NCBI GenBank assembly: GCA_041180805.1
Contig: JBEGQX010000286.1
Location: forward strand, 1 to 17,449
Origin: JBEGQX01 sp041180805
GTDB taxonomy: Bacteria > Planctomycetota > Planctomycetia > Gemmatales > Gemmataceae
Direction: 5' to 3'
Length of the DNA: 17,449 nucleotides
Shown here: piece by piece, positions 1-5,707 of the stretch
How the letters are laid out: each line of letters opens with the position of its first letter
How positions within the stretch are numbered: the first letter of the stretch is position 1
Position numbers and translations under genes: made by a program
Notes under the pieces: model-generated
What the model was told of the DNA's origin: nothing
What the model saw: the letters and a program-made list of their open reading frames with translations, nothing else
Databases searched by the model: none

Positions 1-120
1 AAAAAACAGCCAGAAAACATCGTCTTGGCAAAAGAATTACCAAATGTTGAGCACATTATGATTTGCCAGGCAGCATTGGACGATTGCATTAGTTTCTTTA
101 AAACATATTCCCGCAAATAA
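1..120 (+). CDS. C-terminal end of an unidentified protein (5' truncated)
   Basis: The first frame is open from the window edge for 39 codons and closes with TAA at 118-120, so this is the tail of a gene that begins outside the window. The last residues read ...QAALDDCISFFKTYSRK. The fragment is too short for me to recognise a family, and no domain is visible. It is followed by 66 bp before the phosphorylase start. I see no hairpin terminator in that gap, so it could be transcribed together with the next two genes. The reading frame is inferred from its openness and its position; the product is unknown. Confidence 0.55.
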   Translation, partial: KKQPENIVLAKELPNVEHIMICQAALDDCISFFKTYSRK

Positions 121-186
121 GTTATCACAAAGCGAAAAAATTCCCTTAGAATGATGTAATCTTCCTGAATCATTGAGGTATAAAAA

Positions 187-1008
187 ATGGAATTATTCGA
201 CCAAATTGAGCAAAGTAAAAGCGCAATTCAAAAGATTTGGAATTCCACACCTGAAGTGGGAATCATTTTGGGAACAGGCTTGGGTGGCTTTGCCGGTGAG
301 ATAGAACAGGAAGCCGCAATCGCCTACAAGGATATTCCTCATTTTCCAGTTTCCACAGCTCCCACACATACTGGAAGAATGATCTGCGGTAAAATTGGCT
401 CCAGAAAAGTTGTTGCAATGGAAGGACGCTTTCATTTTTACGAAGGCTACACCATGCAGCAAATCACCTTGCCTGTCAGAGTTTTAAAAGCTCTGGGATG
501 CAAATACTTGATAGTCAGTAATGCATGTGGCGGTATGAATCCCCAATATTCCAAAGGGGAAATCATGTTTATAGAGGACCATATCAATCTCATGGGTGAC
601 AATCCCTTGATAGGGAAAAACGACGACCGGCTTGGAGTCCGTTTTCCCGACATGTGCCACCCATATGATCCGGAGCTTATAAAACTTGCGTTGGAAACTT
701 CCGTAGAGGCCAAAATACGATGCCATAAAGGTGTTTTTGTTGCAGTGGCAGGCCCAAATCTTGAAACCCGGGCCGAATACCGGTTCCTGCGAATGATTGG
801 TGCGGATGTGGTGGGAATGTCCACTGTTCCGGAAGTTATTGTTGCGGTCCACTCCAACCTTAAAACCATTGGAATTTCTATCATTACCGACATGTGCCTG
901 CCGGATGCGCTCGAACCGGTTAAACTTGAAGAAATTGTTGAAACTGCCAACGAAGCGGAAAAAAAATTAAGAATACTGGTCCGTCAGATCGTTCAAAAGC
1001 TTCCTTAA
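187..1008 (+). CDS. punA: Purine nucleoside phosphorylase, trimeric (PNP/MTAP family)
   Basis: Catalyses phosphorolysis of purine (deoxy)nucleosides to free base and (deoxy)ribose 1-phosphate, a cytosolic step of purine salvage. The 273 residues match the usual length of trimeric PNP. Visible family motifs in order are: phosphate loop GIILGTGLGG near residue 25, GRFHFYEGY near 81, VSNACGGMNP near 110, AGPNLETRAEY with the base-binding Glu near 190, and GADVVGMSTVPEVIVA near 205. At the position of human Asn243, which selects 6-oxopurines, this protein has Asp235 (IITDMC). The MTAP branch also has Asp there, so adenosine-type substrates should be considered. The start is set by GAGG at 175-178, 8 bases before the ATG. 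The stop overlaps the next start (TAATG), so translation of the pair is probably coupled. Family assignment is secure; substrate preference is open. Confidence 0.93.
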   Translation: MELFDQIEQSKSAIQKIWNSTPEVGIILGTGLGGFAGEIEQEAAIAYKDIPHFPVSTAPTHTGRMICGKIGSRKVVAMEGRFHFYEGYTMQQITLPVRVLKALGCKYLIVSNACGGMNPQYSKGEIMFIEDHINLMGDNPLIGKNDDRLGVRFPDMCHPYDPELIKLALETSVEAKIRCHKGVFVAVAGPNLETRAEYRFLRMIGADVVGMSTVPEVIVAVHSNLKTIGISIITDMCLPDALEPVKLEEIVETANEAEKKLRILVRQIVQKLP

Positions 1009-2000
1009 TGGTTGACCCCATGAATAAAAGTTCAATCAACCCGAATGAACCCTACTATTCCTTCAATAATTTCCTGCGTGAATTATTCGGCGAGAAAGTT
1101 TACAGAGTAGCCATTGATGGTGGTTTTACATGTCCGAATGTCGATGGAACGGTAACCACAGGTGGTTGTGTTTATTGTGACAACCGCAGTTTCAGCCCAA
1201 ATCGGAGAATCGCCCGTCCAAGCATTATCAATCAGGTTGAAAGAGGGATCAGGTTTCTTTCGAAAAGATATAATTGCGCAAAATTTCTAGCCTATTTCCA
1301 GGCAGCGACCAACACCCATGGAAGATTGGAAAGGCTCGAACGTCTTTACAAGGAAGCCCTTAATCACCCCCAAATAGTTGGATTGGCAATTGGCACAAGG
1401 CCTGATTCACTTCCAACTCCCGTTTTAAATCTTCTTGAAGGCATCGCTAAAGAAAAATTTGTTTGCCTGGAAGTTGGTTTGCAATCTGCCCATAACAAAT
1501 CCCTGGAATGGATGAATCGAGGACACGATGTGGAATGTTTTGTTGATGCCATTCATCGTTGCCAAAACCGGGGTTTCAACATTTGCACGCATGTTATTCT
1601 TGGTCTTCCAGGAGAAACCAGGGAAGACATGATGGAAACAGCGCGGCTTATATCTTCTCTACCTATCGATGGCATAAAAATACATAATCTTCATGTCGTT
1701 AAGGACACCCCGCTTGAAAAAATGTTTTTGGACGGCCAGGTAAGAATGTTGGAAAAAGAAGAATATATTTCCCTGCTTTGCGACTTTCTTGAATTATTAC
1801 CAGAAACAATGTCCATTCATCGCGTCACAGGCGATGCCCCGGATGAATTCCTTGTGGCACCATCGTGGTGCAGTCAGAAAACCCAGATTCTAAAAGATAT
1901 AAAAGCTGAGTTCCATAAAAGAGGCACCAAGCAAGGAGACCGGTTCTCCAAGCAAACCCATTCAAGATATCGAAGAACCTCACTAGATATGGTGTCTTAA
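1008..2000 (+). CDS. yhcC: Radical SAM protein, YhcC family (TIGR01212-like)
   Basis: A 330-residue member of the YhcC group of radical SAM proteins, which bind a 4Fe-4S cluster and S-adenosylmethionine; the reaction is not established for this group. The cluster cysteines are C42, C54 and C57 in the GGFTCPNVDGT...GGCVYC segment, i.e. CX11CX2C instead of the usual CX3CX2C. This spacing is normal for YhcC and recalls Elp3. Other family landmarks are YFQAATNTH (substrate/SAM region), IGTRPDSL, LEVGLQSAH, HVILGLPGE and the C-terminal RVTGDAPDEFLVAP. The chosen ATG overlaps the upstream stop by one base; a second ATG at 1020 would drop four residues and is possible. There is no separate promoter or good Shine-Dalgarno of its own, which supports coupling to the phosphorylase. 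The ~20 residues at the C-terminus are basic and probably unstructured. Confidence 0.9.
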   Translation: MVDPMNKSSINPNEPYYSFNNFLRELFGEKVYRVAIDGGFTCPNVDGTVTTGGCVYCDNRSFSPNRRIARPSIINQVERGIRFLSKRYNCAKFLAYFQAATNTHGRLERLERLYKEALNHPQIVGLAIGTRPDSLPTPVLNLLEGIAKEKFVCLEVGLQSAHNKSLEWMNRGHDVECFVDAIHRCQNRGFNICTHVILGLPGETREDMMETARLISSLPIDGIKIHNLHVVKDTPLEKMFLDGQVRMLEKEEYISLLCDFLELLPETMSIHRVTGDAPDEFLVAPSWCSQKTQILKDIKAEFHKRGTKQGDRFSKQTHSRYRRTSLDMVS

Positions 2001-2037
2001 CCGCAACCGGGCTCAAATCAAGTCCAATTAATTACAT

Positions 2038-2067
2038 TTGACAAGCGAACCACCTTTCTAGGATGAT
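2038..2067 (+). promoter_or_regulatory. Candidate sigma70-type promoter for the TlpA-like gene
   Basis: A perfect TTGACA at 2038-2043 is followed after 18 bases by GATGAT (2062-2067, four of six matches to TATAAT). The site lies in the 121-bp gap between the radical SAM gene and the TlpA-like gene. It would give a leader of about 45-50 bases. The -10 match is weak, so this is only a candidate. Confidence 0.35.
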
Positions 2068-2121
2068 ATGTCTTAATTCAATATCAAATTGATCGAATAC
2101 TAGTAAGAAAAGGGATCATCC

Positions 2122-3312
2122 ATGAGTAAACAACTTGCTTCCTTTTTGGCAATTTTGACCATCACATCTGTCTTATTGGGTCAGGAAGAAAAGAAAAATA
2201 ATGGAGCACAAAAAGGGGAGAATCCAAAATCCGCAGGGAATTCAACCCCCAAAGTAGTCGAAGCAACGGAAGGCCAGAAAAAACTTAGCCAGATACAGGC
2301 AGATTTTGTCCGACTCCGAACGGAAGCCATGAAAGAATACATGGAGGCAAAGACAAACGAAGAAAAACAGGCACTCATCCCAAAAACGCAGGAAAAACTT
2401 AACAAGATTCCAAAATCGGAATTAGCAAAAAGGGCCTTTGAACTTGGAAAATCGCTTTCCGCATCGGACCCGGCAAGTATAGATTCCCTGGTTTTTGCCA
2501 TCAATATGGCCCGTCCCCAAAACCCTGAAATCATCGAAGCTGCCGGAAAAATTTTAGTGGAAGATCATGTATCCAATCCAAAGTTATCTTCGGTTTTTTC
2601 CCTTTTATCGAGTGGGCCGGAAGGCGTTGAGATCATGGAGAAAATCGCCTCGAAAACCACTAATAAAGTGATTGCTGCACAAGCTTTGCTTAATGCCGGC
2701 CAAGGTCTGCAAAGTACCGCAAATAACCCAGGCGCATCTGCAACAGAAATTGAAAAAGTAAACGCTAAAGCGGAAAAAATCTTCGAAAAAATCCTTAAGG
2801 ATTATGCTGATATTGAAACTGGAAGGGCAACGGCCGGGGAAGTCGCAAAAAAGGCGTTGTTTGAAATCCAGAATTTGTCTGTGGGTAAAAAAGCCCCGGA
2901 AGTAACTTGCCTCAACATTCATGGCGATAAAGATGACAAGCTTTCCAATTACCTTGGTAAAGTTGTCGTGATTGATATTTGGGCAACTTGGTGCGGACCA
3001 TGCAGGGCAATGATTCCCCACGAAAGGGAAATGGTTTCAAAACTTCAAGATAAGCCATTTGCATTAATTTCCGTGTCTGGGGACGACCAAAAAGAAACCC
3101 TGACTAACTTCCTCGAGAAGGAAAAAATGCCATGGATCCACTGGTTTGCAGATCGAAAAGGAATTCTGAAAGATTGGAATATCCGATTTTACCCTACGAT
3201 CTATGTCATTGATCATAAGGGAGTGATACGGGCTAAAGGGCTGCGTGGTGAAGAACTCGAGAAGAAAGTCACCGAATTGATTGCGGAAATCGGCAAGGAA
3301 AAGAAAAGTTAA
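2122..3312 (+). CDS. Secreted TlpA-like thioredoxin-fold protein with helical N-terminal region
   Basis: Probably a thiol-disulfide oxidoreductase acting outside the cytoplasm. Residues 1-20 (MSKQLASFLAILTITSVLLG) form a short signal peptide. Residues ~25-60 are a charged, low-complexity linker rich in Lys, Glu and Asn. Residues ~60-250 are strongly helical and Ala/Glu/Lys-rich, TPR-like in feel but without clear motifs. Residues ~255-392 form the thioredoxin/AhpC-TSA-type domain with IWATWCGPCRAM (catalytic C291 and C294) and the cis-proline in FYPTIYVID (P358). Both active-site cysteines and the cis-Pro are intact. The start has AAAAGGGA a few bases upstream. The gene stands alone, with a promoter candidate before it and a strong hairpin after it. 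Homologues in planctomycetes are usually annotated 'redoxin domain-containing'. The partner protein and redox direction are unknown. Confidence 0.85.
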   Translation: MSKQLASFLAILTITSVLLGQEEKKNNGAQKGENPKSAGNSTPKVVEATEGQKKLSQIQADFVRLRTEAMKEYMEAKTNEEKQALIPKTQEKLNKIPKSELAKRAFELGKSLSASDPASIDSLVFAINMARPQNPEIIEAAGKILVEDHVSNPKLSSVFSLLSSGPEGVEIMEKIASKTTNKVIAAQALLNAGQGLQSTANNPGASATEIEKVNAKAEKIFEKILKDYADIETGRATAGEVAKKALFEIQNLSVGKKAPEVTCLNIHGDKDDKLSNYLGKVVVIDIWATWCGPCRAMIPHEREMVSKLQDKPFALISVSGDDQKETLTNFLEKEKMPWIHWFADRKGILKDWNIRFYPTIYVIDHKGVIRAKGLRGEELEKKVTELIAEIGKEKKS

Positions 3313-3341
3313 TCAGGTTTTTCCTAAGTTTTACTCCAAAT

Positions 3342-3375
3342 AAGCCATGCTTTTTACCAAGCATGGCTTTAAATA
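3342..3375 (+). terminator. Hairpin terminator after the TlpA-like gene
   Basis: A perfect 11-bp stem, AAGCCATGCTT (3342-3352) with AAGCATGGCTT (3359-3369), closes a 6-base loop about 30 bases after the stop. The following tract (TTAAATATTGTTT) is T-rich but interrupted, so efficiency may be moderate. Because the arms are flanked by A and T runs it could act in both directions. Confidence 0.75.
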
Positions 3376-3471
3376 TTGTTTGAACCCTGAATTTGTTAAA
3401 TCCGATCCTTCCAATACAATAAAAGAACAACTCTCGGCTTCACCTTAAATAAAGGCAAAATCAAGTCGGGC

Positions 3472-3542
3472 TTAGGTCCAAAACAATTGTGGAACGCAAG
3501 CGTGTGTTCGTCGATTTGGTCCTAATTTACATAAGGACCCAA
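3472..3542 (+). promoter_or_regulatory. Structured 5' leader of the DEAD-box helicase with alternative helices over the ribosome binding site
   Basis: The Shine-Dalgarno AAGGA (3533-3537), seven bases before the ATG at 3545, lies inside AGGACC (3534-3539). This pairs perfectly with GGTCCT (3518-3523) to make a 6-bp hairpin with a 10-base loop that would hide it. The same upstream arm can instead pair as TTTGGTCCTAA (3515-3525) with TTAGGTCCAAA (3472-3482): 11 positions with a single T-T mismatch. That fold leaves the ribosome site free. A small nested hairpin, GAACGC (3492-3497) with GTGTTC (3504-3509, one G-U pair), would stabilise the open fold. The pairings are directly visible; a regulatory switch, for instance by temperature or by the helicase itself, is inference. 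Confidence 0.5.
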
Positions 3543-3544
3543 CG

Positions 3545-5023
3545 ATGAAATTTGAAGAATTTGGACTTTCCCATCCGATATTAAACGCACTTTCAGAAAA
3601 AGGATACGAAAACCCCACTCCAATTCAGGCAAAGGCCATACCTCATATTTTGAAGGGGGAAGATTTATTGGGATCCGCACAGACCGGAACTGGAAAAACT
3701 GCGGCTTTCGCCATCCCAATGATTCAAAACCTTACCCAAGTAACTCCTCCAACCAAAGGACATGGCCGAAAAATCCGGGCTTTAGTGCTCGCCCCGACCC
3801 GGGAACTAGCCTCCCAAATTCTGGACAACTTCCTTTCCTACGGAAAAAACACACCCCTGAAATACCTTGCGATTTATGGAGGGGTATCCCAATTCGCCCA
3901 GGAAAAGTCCCTTCAGCGAGGAGTGGATATTGTTGTTGCCACACCCGGCAGACTTGTTGATTTGCTTAACCAGCGAATTGTGGACCTATCAAGCATCAAA
4001 ATCCTTGTGTTGGATGAAGCCGATAGAATGTTAGACATGGGATTTTTACCCGACATTAAAAATATCCTCTCGAAACTACCATCTGACAAGCAAACTTTAT
4101 TCTTTTCCGCAACCATGCAGGACAATGTTTTGGGGCTGGCTAATTCACTTTTGAAAAACCCTGCAAAAGTGCACATTGAGACACCCAAGACGGATATCGA
4201 ACGAATCGAACAACGGCTGTTTCTTATACCTCAGGAACAGAAAAGCGGGTTCTTAGTCCATTTCATCAAAAAGGAGCAGGTAAATAGCGCGGTTATTTTT
4301 ACCCGCACAAAAAGGGGTGCCGACCGAATGGTGGCTCGACTTAAAAAATCAGGAATTCATTCCGAAGCCATCCATAGCGACAAAACACAAGCCACCAGAC
4401 AACGGACACTGGATTCATTCAGGGCAGGTTACCTCAAATTTCTAGTAGCGACCGATATTGCCGCCAGGGGTATCGACGTGGATCATGTTTCGCACGTGGT
4501 AAATTATGATCTTCCACGGGAACCTGAAACGTATACACATCGGATTGGTAGAACCGGAAGAGCAGGGGCTTCTGGAACCGCTATTTCACTTTGTGATCGT
4601 TCGGAAAGGGGACTTCTGCGCGAAATAGAAAAATTCACCGGAAAACGGTTACCATTGGAAACGGCTGAATTTTCTGATCCCGAAGAAGGAAATGAAGTTG
4701 AAACAAGCACAGAGCCAAGAAAGCCCCGTTTTTTAGATAATAATTTTGAAAAGCAAAGGCCAAACGGTAATCCGGACAGACAAAACAGACAGGATTTTAA
4801 ACCTTGGAAACAAAATCGGGCTGGTTCGGGTTCCAAGCATTCCGAAAAGTTCAATCCCAGATCTCCGCACCCCAGGAAAGACCATTCGGAACATTCGGAA
4901 TCTGGGGAAAATTCTCCAAACCAAGGAAAACGTAAAAAGAACAAATCACAGAGGAAGAAATTTGGGAAATTTAATCCCAAAAAAGGCCAATCAGGTAATT
5001 CAAAGTTTAATAAGAATGGTTAA
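3545..5023 (+). CDS. rhlE: DEAD-box ATP-dependent RNA helicase, RhlE-like
   Basis: An ATP-dependent RNA unwinding and remodelling enzyme, cytoplasmic, likely active in ribosome assembly, mRNA decay or cold adaptation. All helicase motifs are present and intact: Q motif (GYENPTPIQ, from about residue 20), motif I AQTGTGKT (45-52), PTRELA, GG, TPGR, motif II DEAD (157-160), SAT, IFTRTKRGADR, ATDIAARGIDV and HRIGRTGR. The core ends near residue 375 and resembles RhlE (DEADRMLDMGFLPDI). Residues ~385-492 are a disordered tail rich in Lys, Arg, Asn, Ser, Gly and Pro with no DbpA-type RNA-binding domain; such tails usually supply nonspecific RNA affinity. Translation starts at the ATG with AAGGA seven bases upstream, inside the leader structure described separately. 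The stop is only 8 bp from the end of an oppositely oriented tRNA, with no terminator between. Confidence 0.95.
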   Translation: MKFEEFGLSHPILNALSEKGYENPTPIQAKAIPHILKGEDLLGSAQTGTGKTAAFAIPMIQNLTQVTPPTKGHGRKIRALVLAPTRELASQILDNFLSYGKNTPLKYLAIYGGVSQFAQEKSLQRGVDIVVATPGRLVDLLNQRIVDLSSIKILVLDEADRMLDMGFLPDIKNILSKLPSDKQTLFFSATMQDNVLGLANSLLKNPAKVHIETPKTDIERIEQRLFLIPQEQKSGFLVHFIKKEQVNSAVIFTRTKRGADRMVARLKKSGIHSEAIHSDKTQATRQRTLDSFRAGYLKFLVATDIAARGIDVDHVSHVVNYDLPREPETYTHRIGRTGRAGASGTAISLCDRSERGLLREIEKFTGKRLPLETAEFSDPEEGNEVETSTEPRKPRFLDNNFEKQRPNGNPDRQNRQDFKPWKQNRAGSGSKHSEKFNPRSPHPRKDHSEHSESGENSPNQGKRKKNKSQRKKFGKFNPKKGQSGNSKFNKNG

Positions 5024-5031
5024 AATTTGAG

Positions 5032-5105
5032 CGCACCTGATAGGATTCGAACCTATAACCTATGGTTCCGAAGACCATTGCTCTGTCCAGTTGAGCTACA
5101 GGTGC
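5032..5105 (-). tRNA. tRNA-Arg, anticodon UCG
   Basis: The minus strand folds into a complete 74-base cloverleaf. The 7-bp acceptor is GCACCTG/CAGGTGC with discriminator G. The D stem is GCTC/GAGC with a 9-base loop. The anticodon stem is ATGGT/ACCAT with loop CTTCGGA, giving anticodon TCG. The variable loop has 5 bases, and the T stem is ATAGG/CCTAT with loop TTCGAAT. Anticodon UCG reads CGA and possibly other CGN arginine codons; G37 fits tRNAs that read C-starting codons. The 3' CCA is not encoded (CTCA follows the discriminator) and must be added. A good promoter lies immediately upstream on the minus strand. Confidence 0.96.
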
Positions 5106-5113
5106 GTAGAGTC

Positions 5114-5141
5114 ATTATCGGTCAAAGGAACACTTTTTCAA
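5114..5141 (-). promoter_or_regulatory. Promoter of the tRNA-Arg gene
   Basis: On the minus strand, TTGAAA (5141 to 5136, five of six matches) is followed after 16 bases by GATAAT (5119 to 5114, five of six). The predicted start, about seven bases further on, falls at or within a few bases of the mature tRNA 5' end at 5105, leaving almost no leader to trim. Confidence 0.6.
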
Positions 5142-5148
5142 ATTGATC

Positions 5149-5178
5149 TTGCAATTTTCTGATTTTTGAACATATAAG
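5149..5178 (+). promoter_or_regulatory. Candidate promoter of the DUF3467 gene
   Basis: TTGCAA (5149-5154, four of six) is followed after 18 bases by TATAAG (5173-5178, five of six). It sits between the divergent tRNA promoter and the Shine-Dalgarno AAGGAG at 5202-5207, giving a leader of about 30 bases. Confidence 0.42.
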
Positions 5179-5215
5179 CGCCTGAGATTTCACTTACCTT
5201 TAAGGAGTTACTGGA

Positions 5216-5560
5216 ATGGCAGAAAAGAAAGTTGCCCCAAGTGCCGAAGAACAAGTTCAACAAACCGAAGTAGTTTTTAGCGAAAAAAACCTTCATGCAG
5301 CATATGCGAATTTTGCAAGAGTAACAGCTACTCCTGAAGAAGTGATTGTTGATTTTGCCCTTAATTCGAATCCATTTGCCACTGGCAAACAGGAAATTAA
5401 CATTGATCAAAGATTGATTATGAACTTTTACACAGCCAAGAGATTATTCACCACTCTTGGGATGACTCTTCAGAAACACGAAGAGGTTTGGGGCCAGATT
5501 GAACTTGATCCAAGACGCAGAGTTAAGGGCGGTACCACCCCACCTGTCGCTGGAAAATAG
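5216..5560 (+). CDS. DUF3467 family protein
   Basis: A 114-residue cytoplasmic protein of the DUF3467 family, whose biochemical role is unknown. The family core is visible in YANFARVTATPEEVIVDFAL (residues ~30-49), followed by a short loop and RLIMNFYTAKRLFTTLGMTL. The N-terminal ~15 residues are polar and Gln/Glu-rich. The C-terminus is basic (DPRRRVKGG) and probably flexible. There is no signal peptide or membrane segment. The start is well supported by AAGGAG at 5202-5207, eight bases before the ATG. The gene is monocistronic, with its own promoter candidate and a strong terminator, which suggests a steadily expressed housekeeping protein. That last point is inference. Confidence 0.85.
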   Translation: MAEKKVAPSAEEQVQQTEVVFSEKNLHAAYANFARVTATPEEVIVDFALNSNPFATGKQEINIDQRLIMNFYTAKRLFTTLGMTLQKHEEVWGQIELDPRRRVKGGTTPPVAGK

Positions 5561-5582
5561 AGATTTTTCGCAAAAATACTTT

Positions 5583-5625
5583 AAAAAGAAGGGAATTGGT
5601 AAAACAATTCCCTTCTTTTTGTTGT
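5583..5625 (+). terminator. Strong intrinsic terminator after the DUF3467 gene
   Basis: A perfect inverted repeat of 16 positions (5583-5598 with 5605-5620) has the core GAAGGGAATTG/CAATTCCCTTC and loop GTAAAA, and runs straight into T5. The A run on the other side means it could also work on the minus strand, but no minus-strand gene ends here. Confidence 0.92.
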
Positions 5626-5652
5626 TTTTATTGATTTATTCTTAATTTTTAG

Positions 5653-5669
5653 CAACAATATATTTGTTG
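5653..5669 (+). repeat. Short inverted repeat upstream of the DUF1549 gene
   Basis: CAACAA (5653-5658) and TTGTTG (5664-5669) are perfect 6-base arms around TATAT, about 40 bases before the gene start and 25 bases before its Shine-Dalgarno. It has the size of a dimeric repressor site, and the AT-rich centre could overlap a -10 region. No regulator is identifiable here, so this is only a candidate operator. Confidence 0.25.
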
Positions 5670-5707
5670 TACCCACCCGTTTTCATGGATTTTCAGGAGA
5701 TGAGTCC

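Noticed and set aside
122..152. Promoter TTATCA-19-TAGAAT before the phosphorylase gene
   Set aside because: The -10 is good, but the -35 is a four-of-six match at a long spacing in an AT-rich gap. It cannot be distinguished from chance.
150..174. Hairpin AATGAT...ATCATT just before the phosphorylase Shine-Dalgarno
   Set aside because: It has only six mostly A-T pairs around a 13-base loop, with no alternative partner. Too weak to claim regulation.
447..950. A 167-codon antisense open frame inside the phosphorylase gene
   Set aside because: It is fully covered by a well-motivated coding frame, has no recognisable motifs, and its openness follows from the codon pattern of the sense gene.
4746..5030. 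A 94-codon plus-strand frame overlapping the helicase tail
   Set aside because: It is the +1 shadow of the Lys/Asn/Arg-rich tail. The helicase frame itself is continuous to its stop, so there is no sign of a frameshift.
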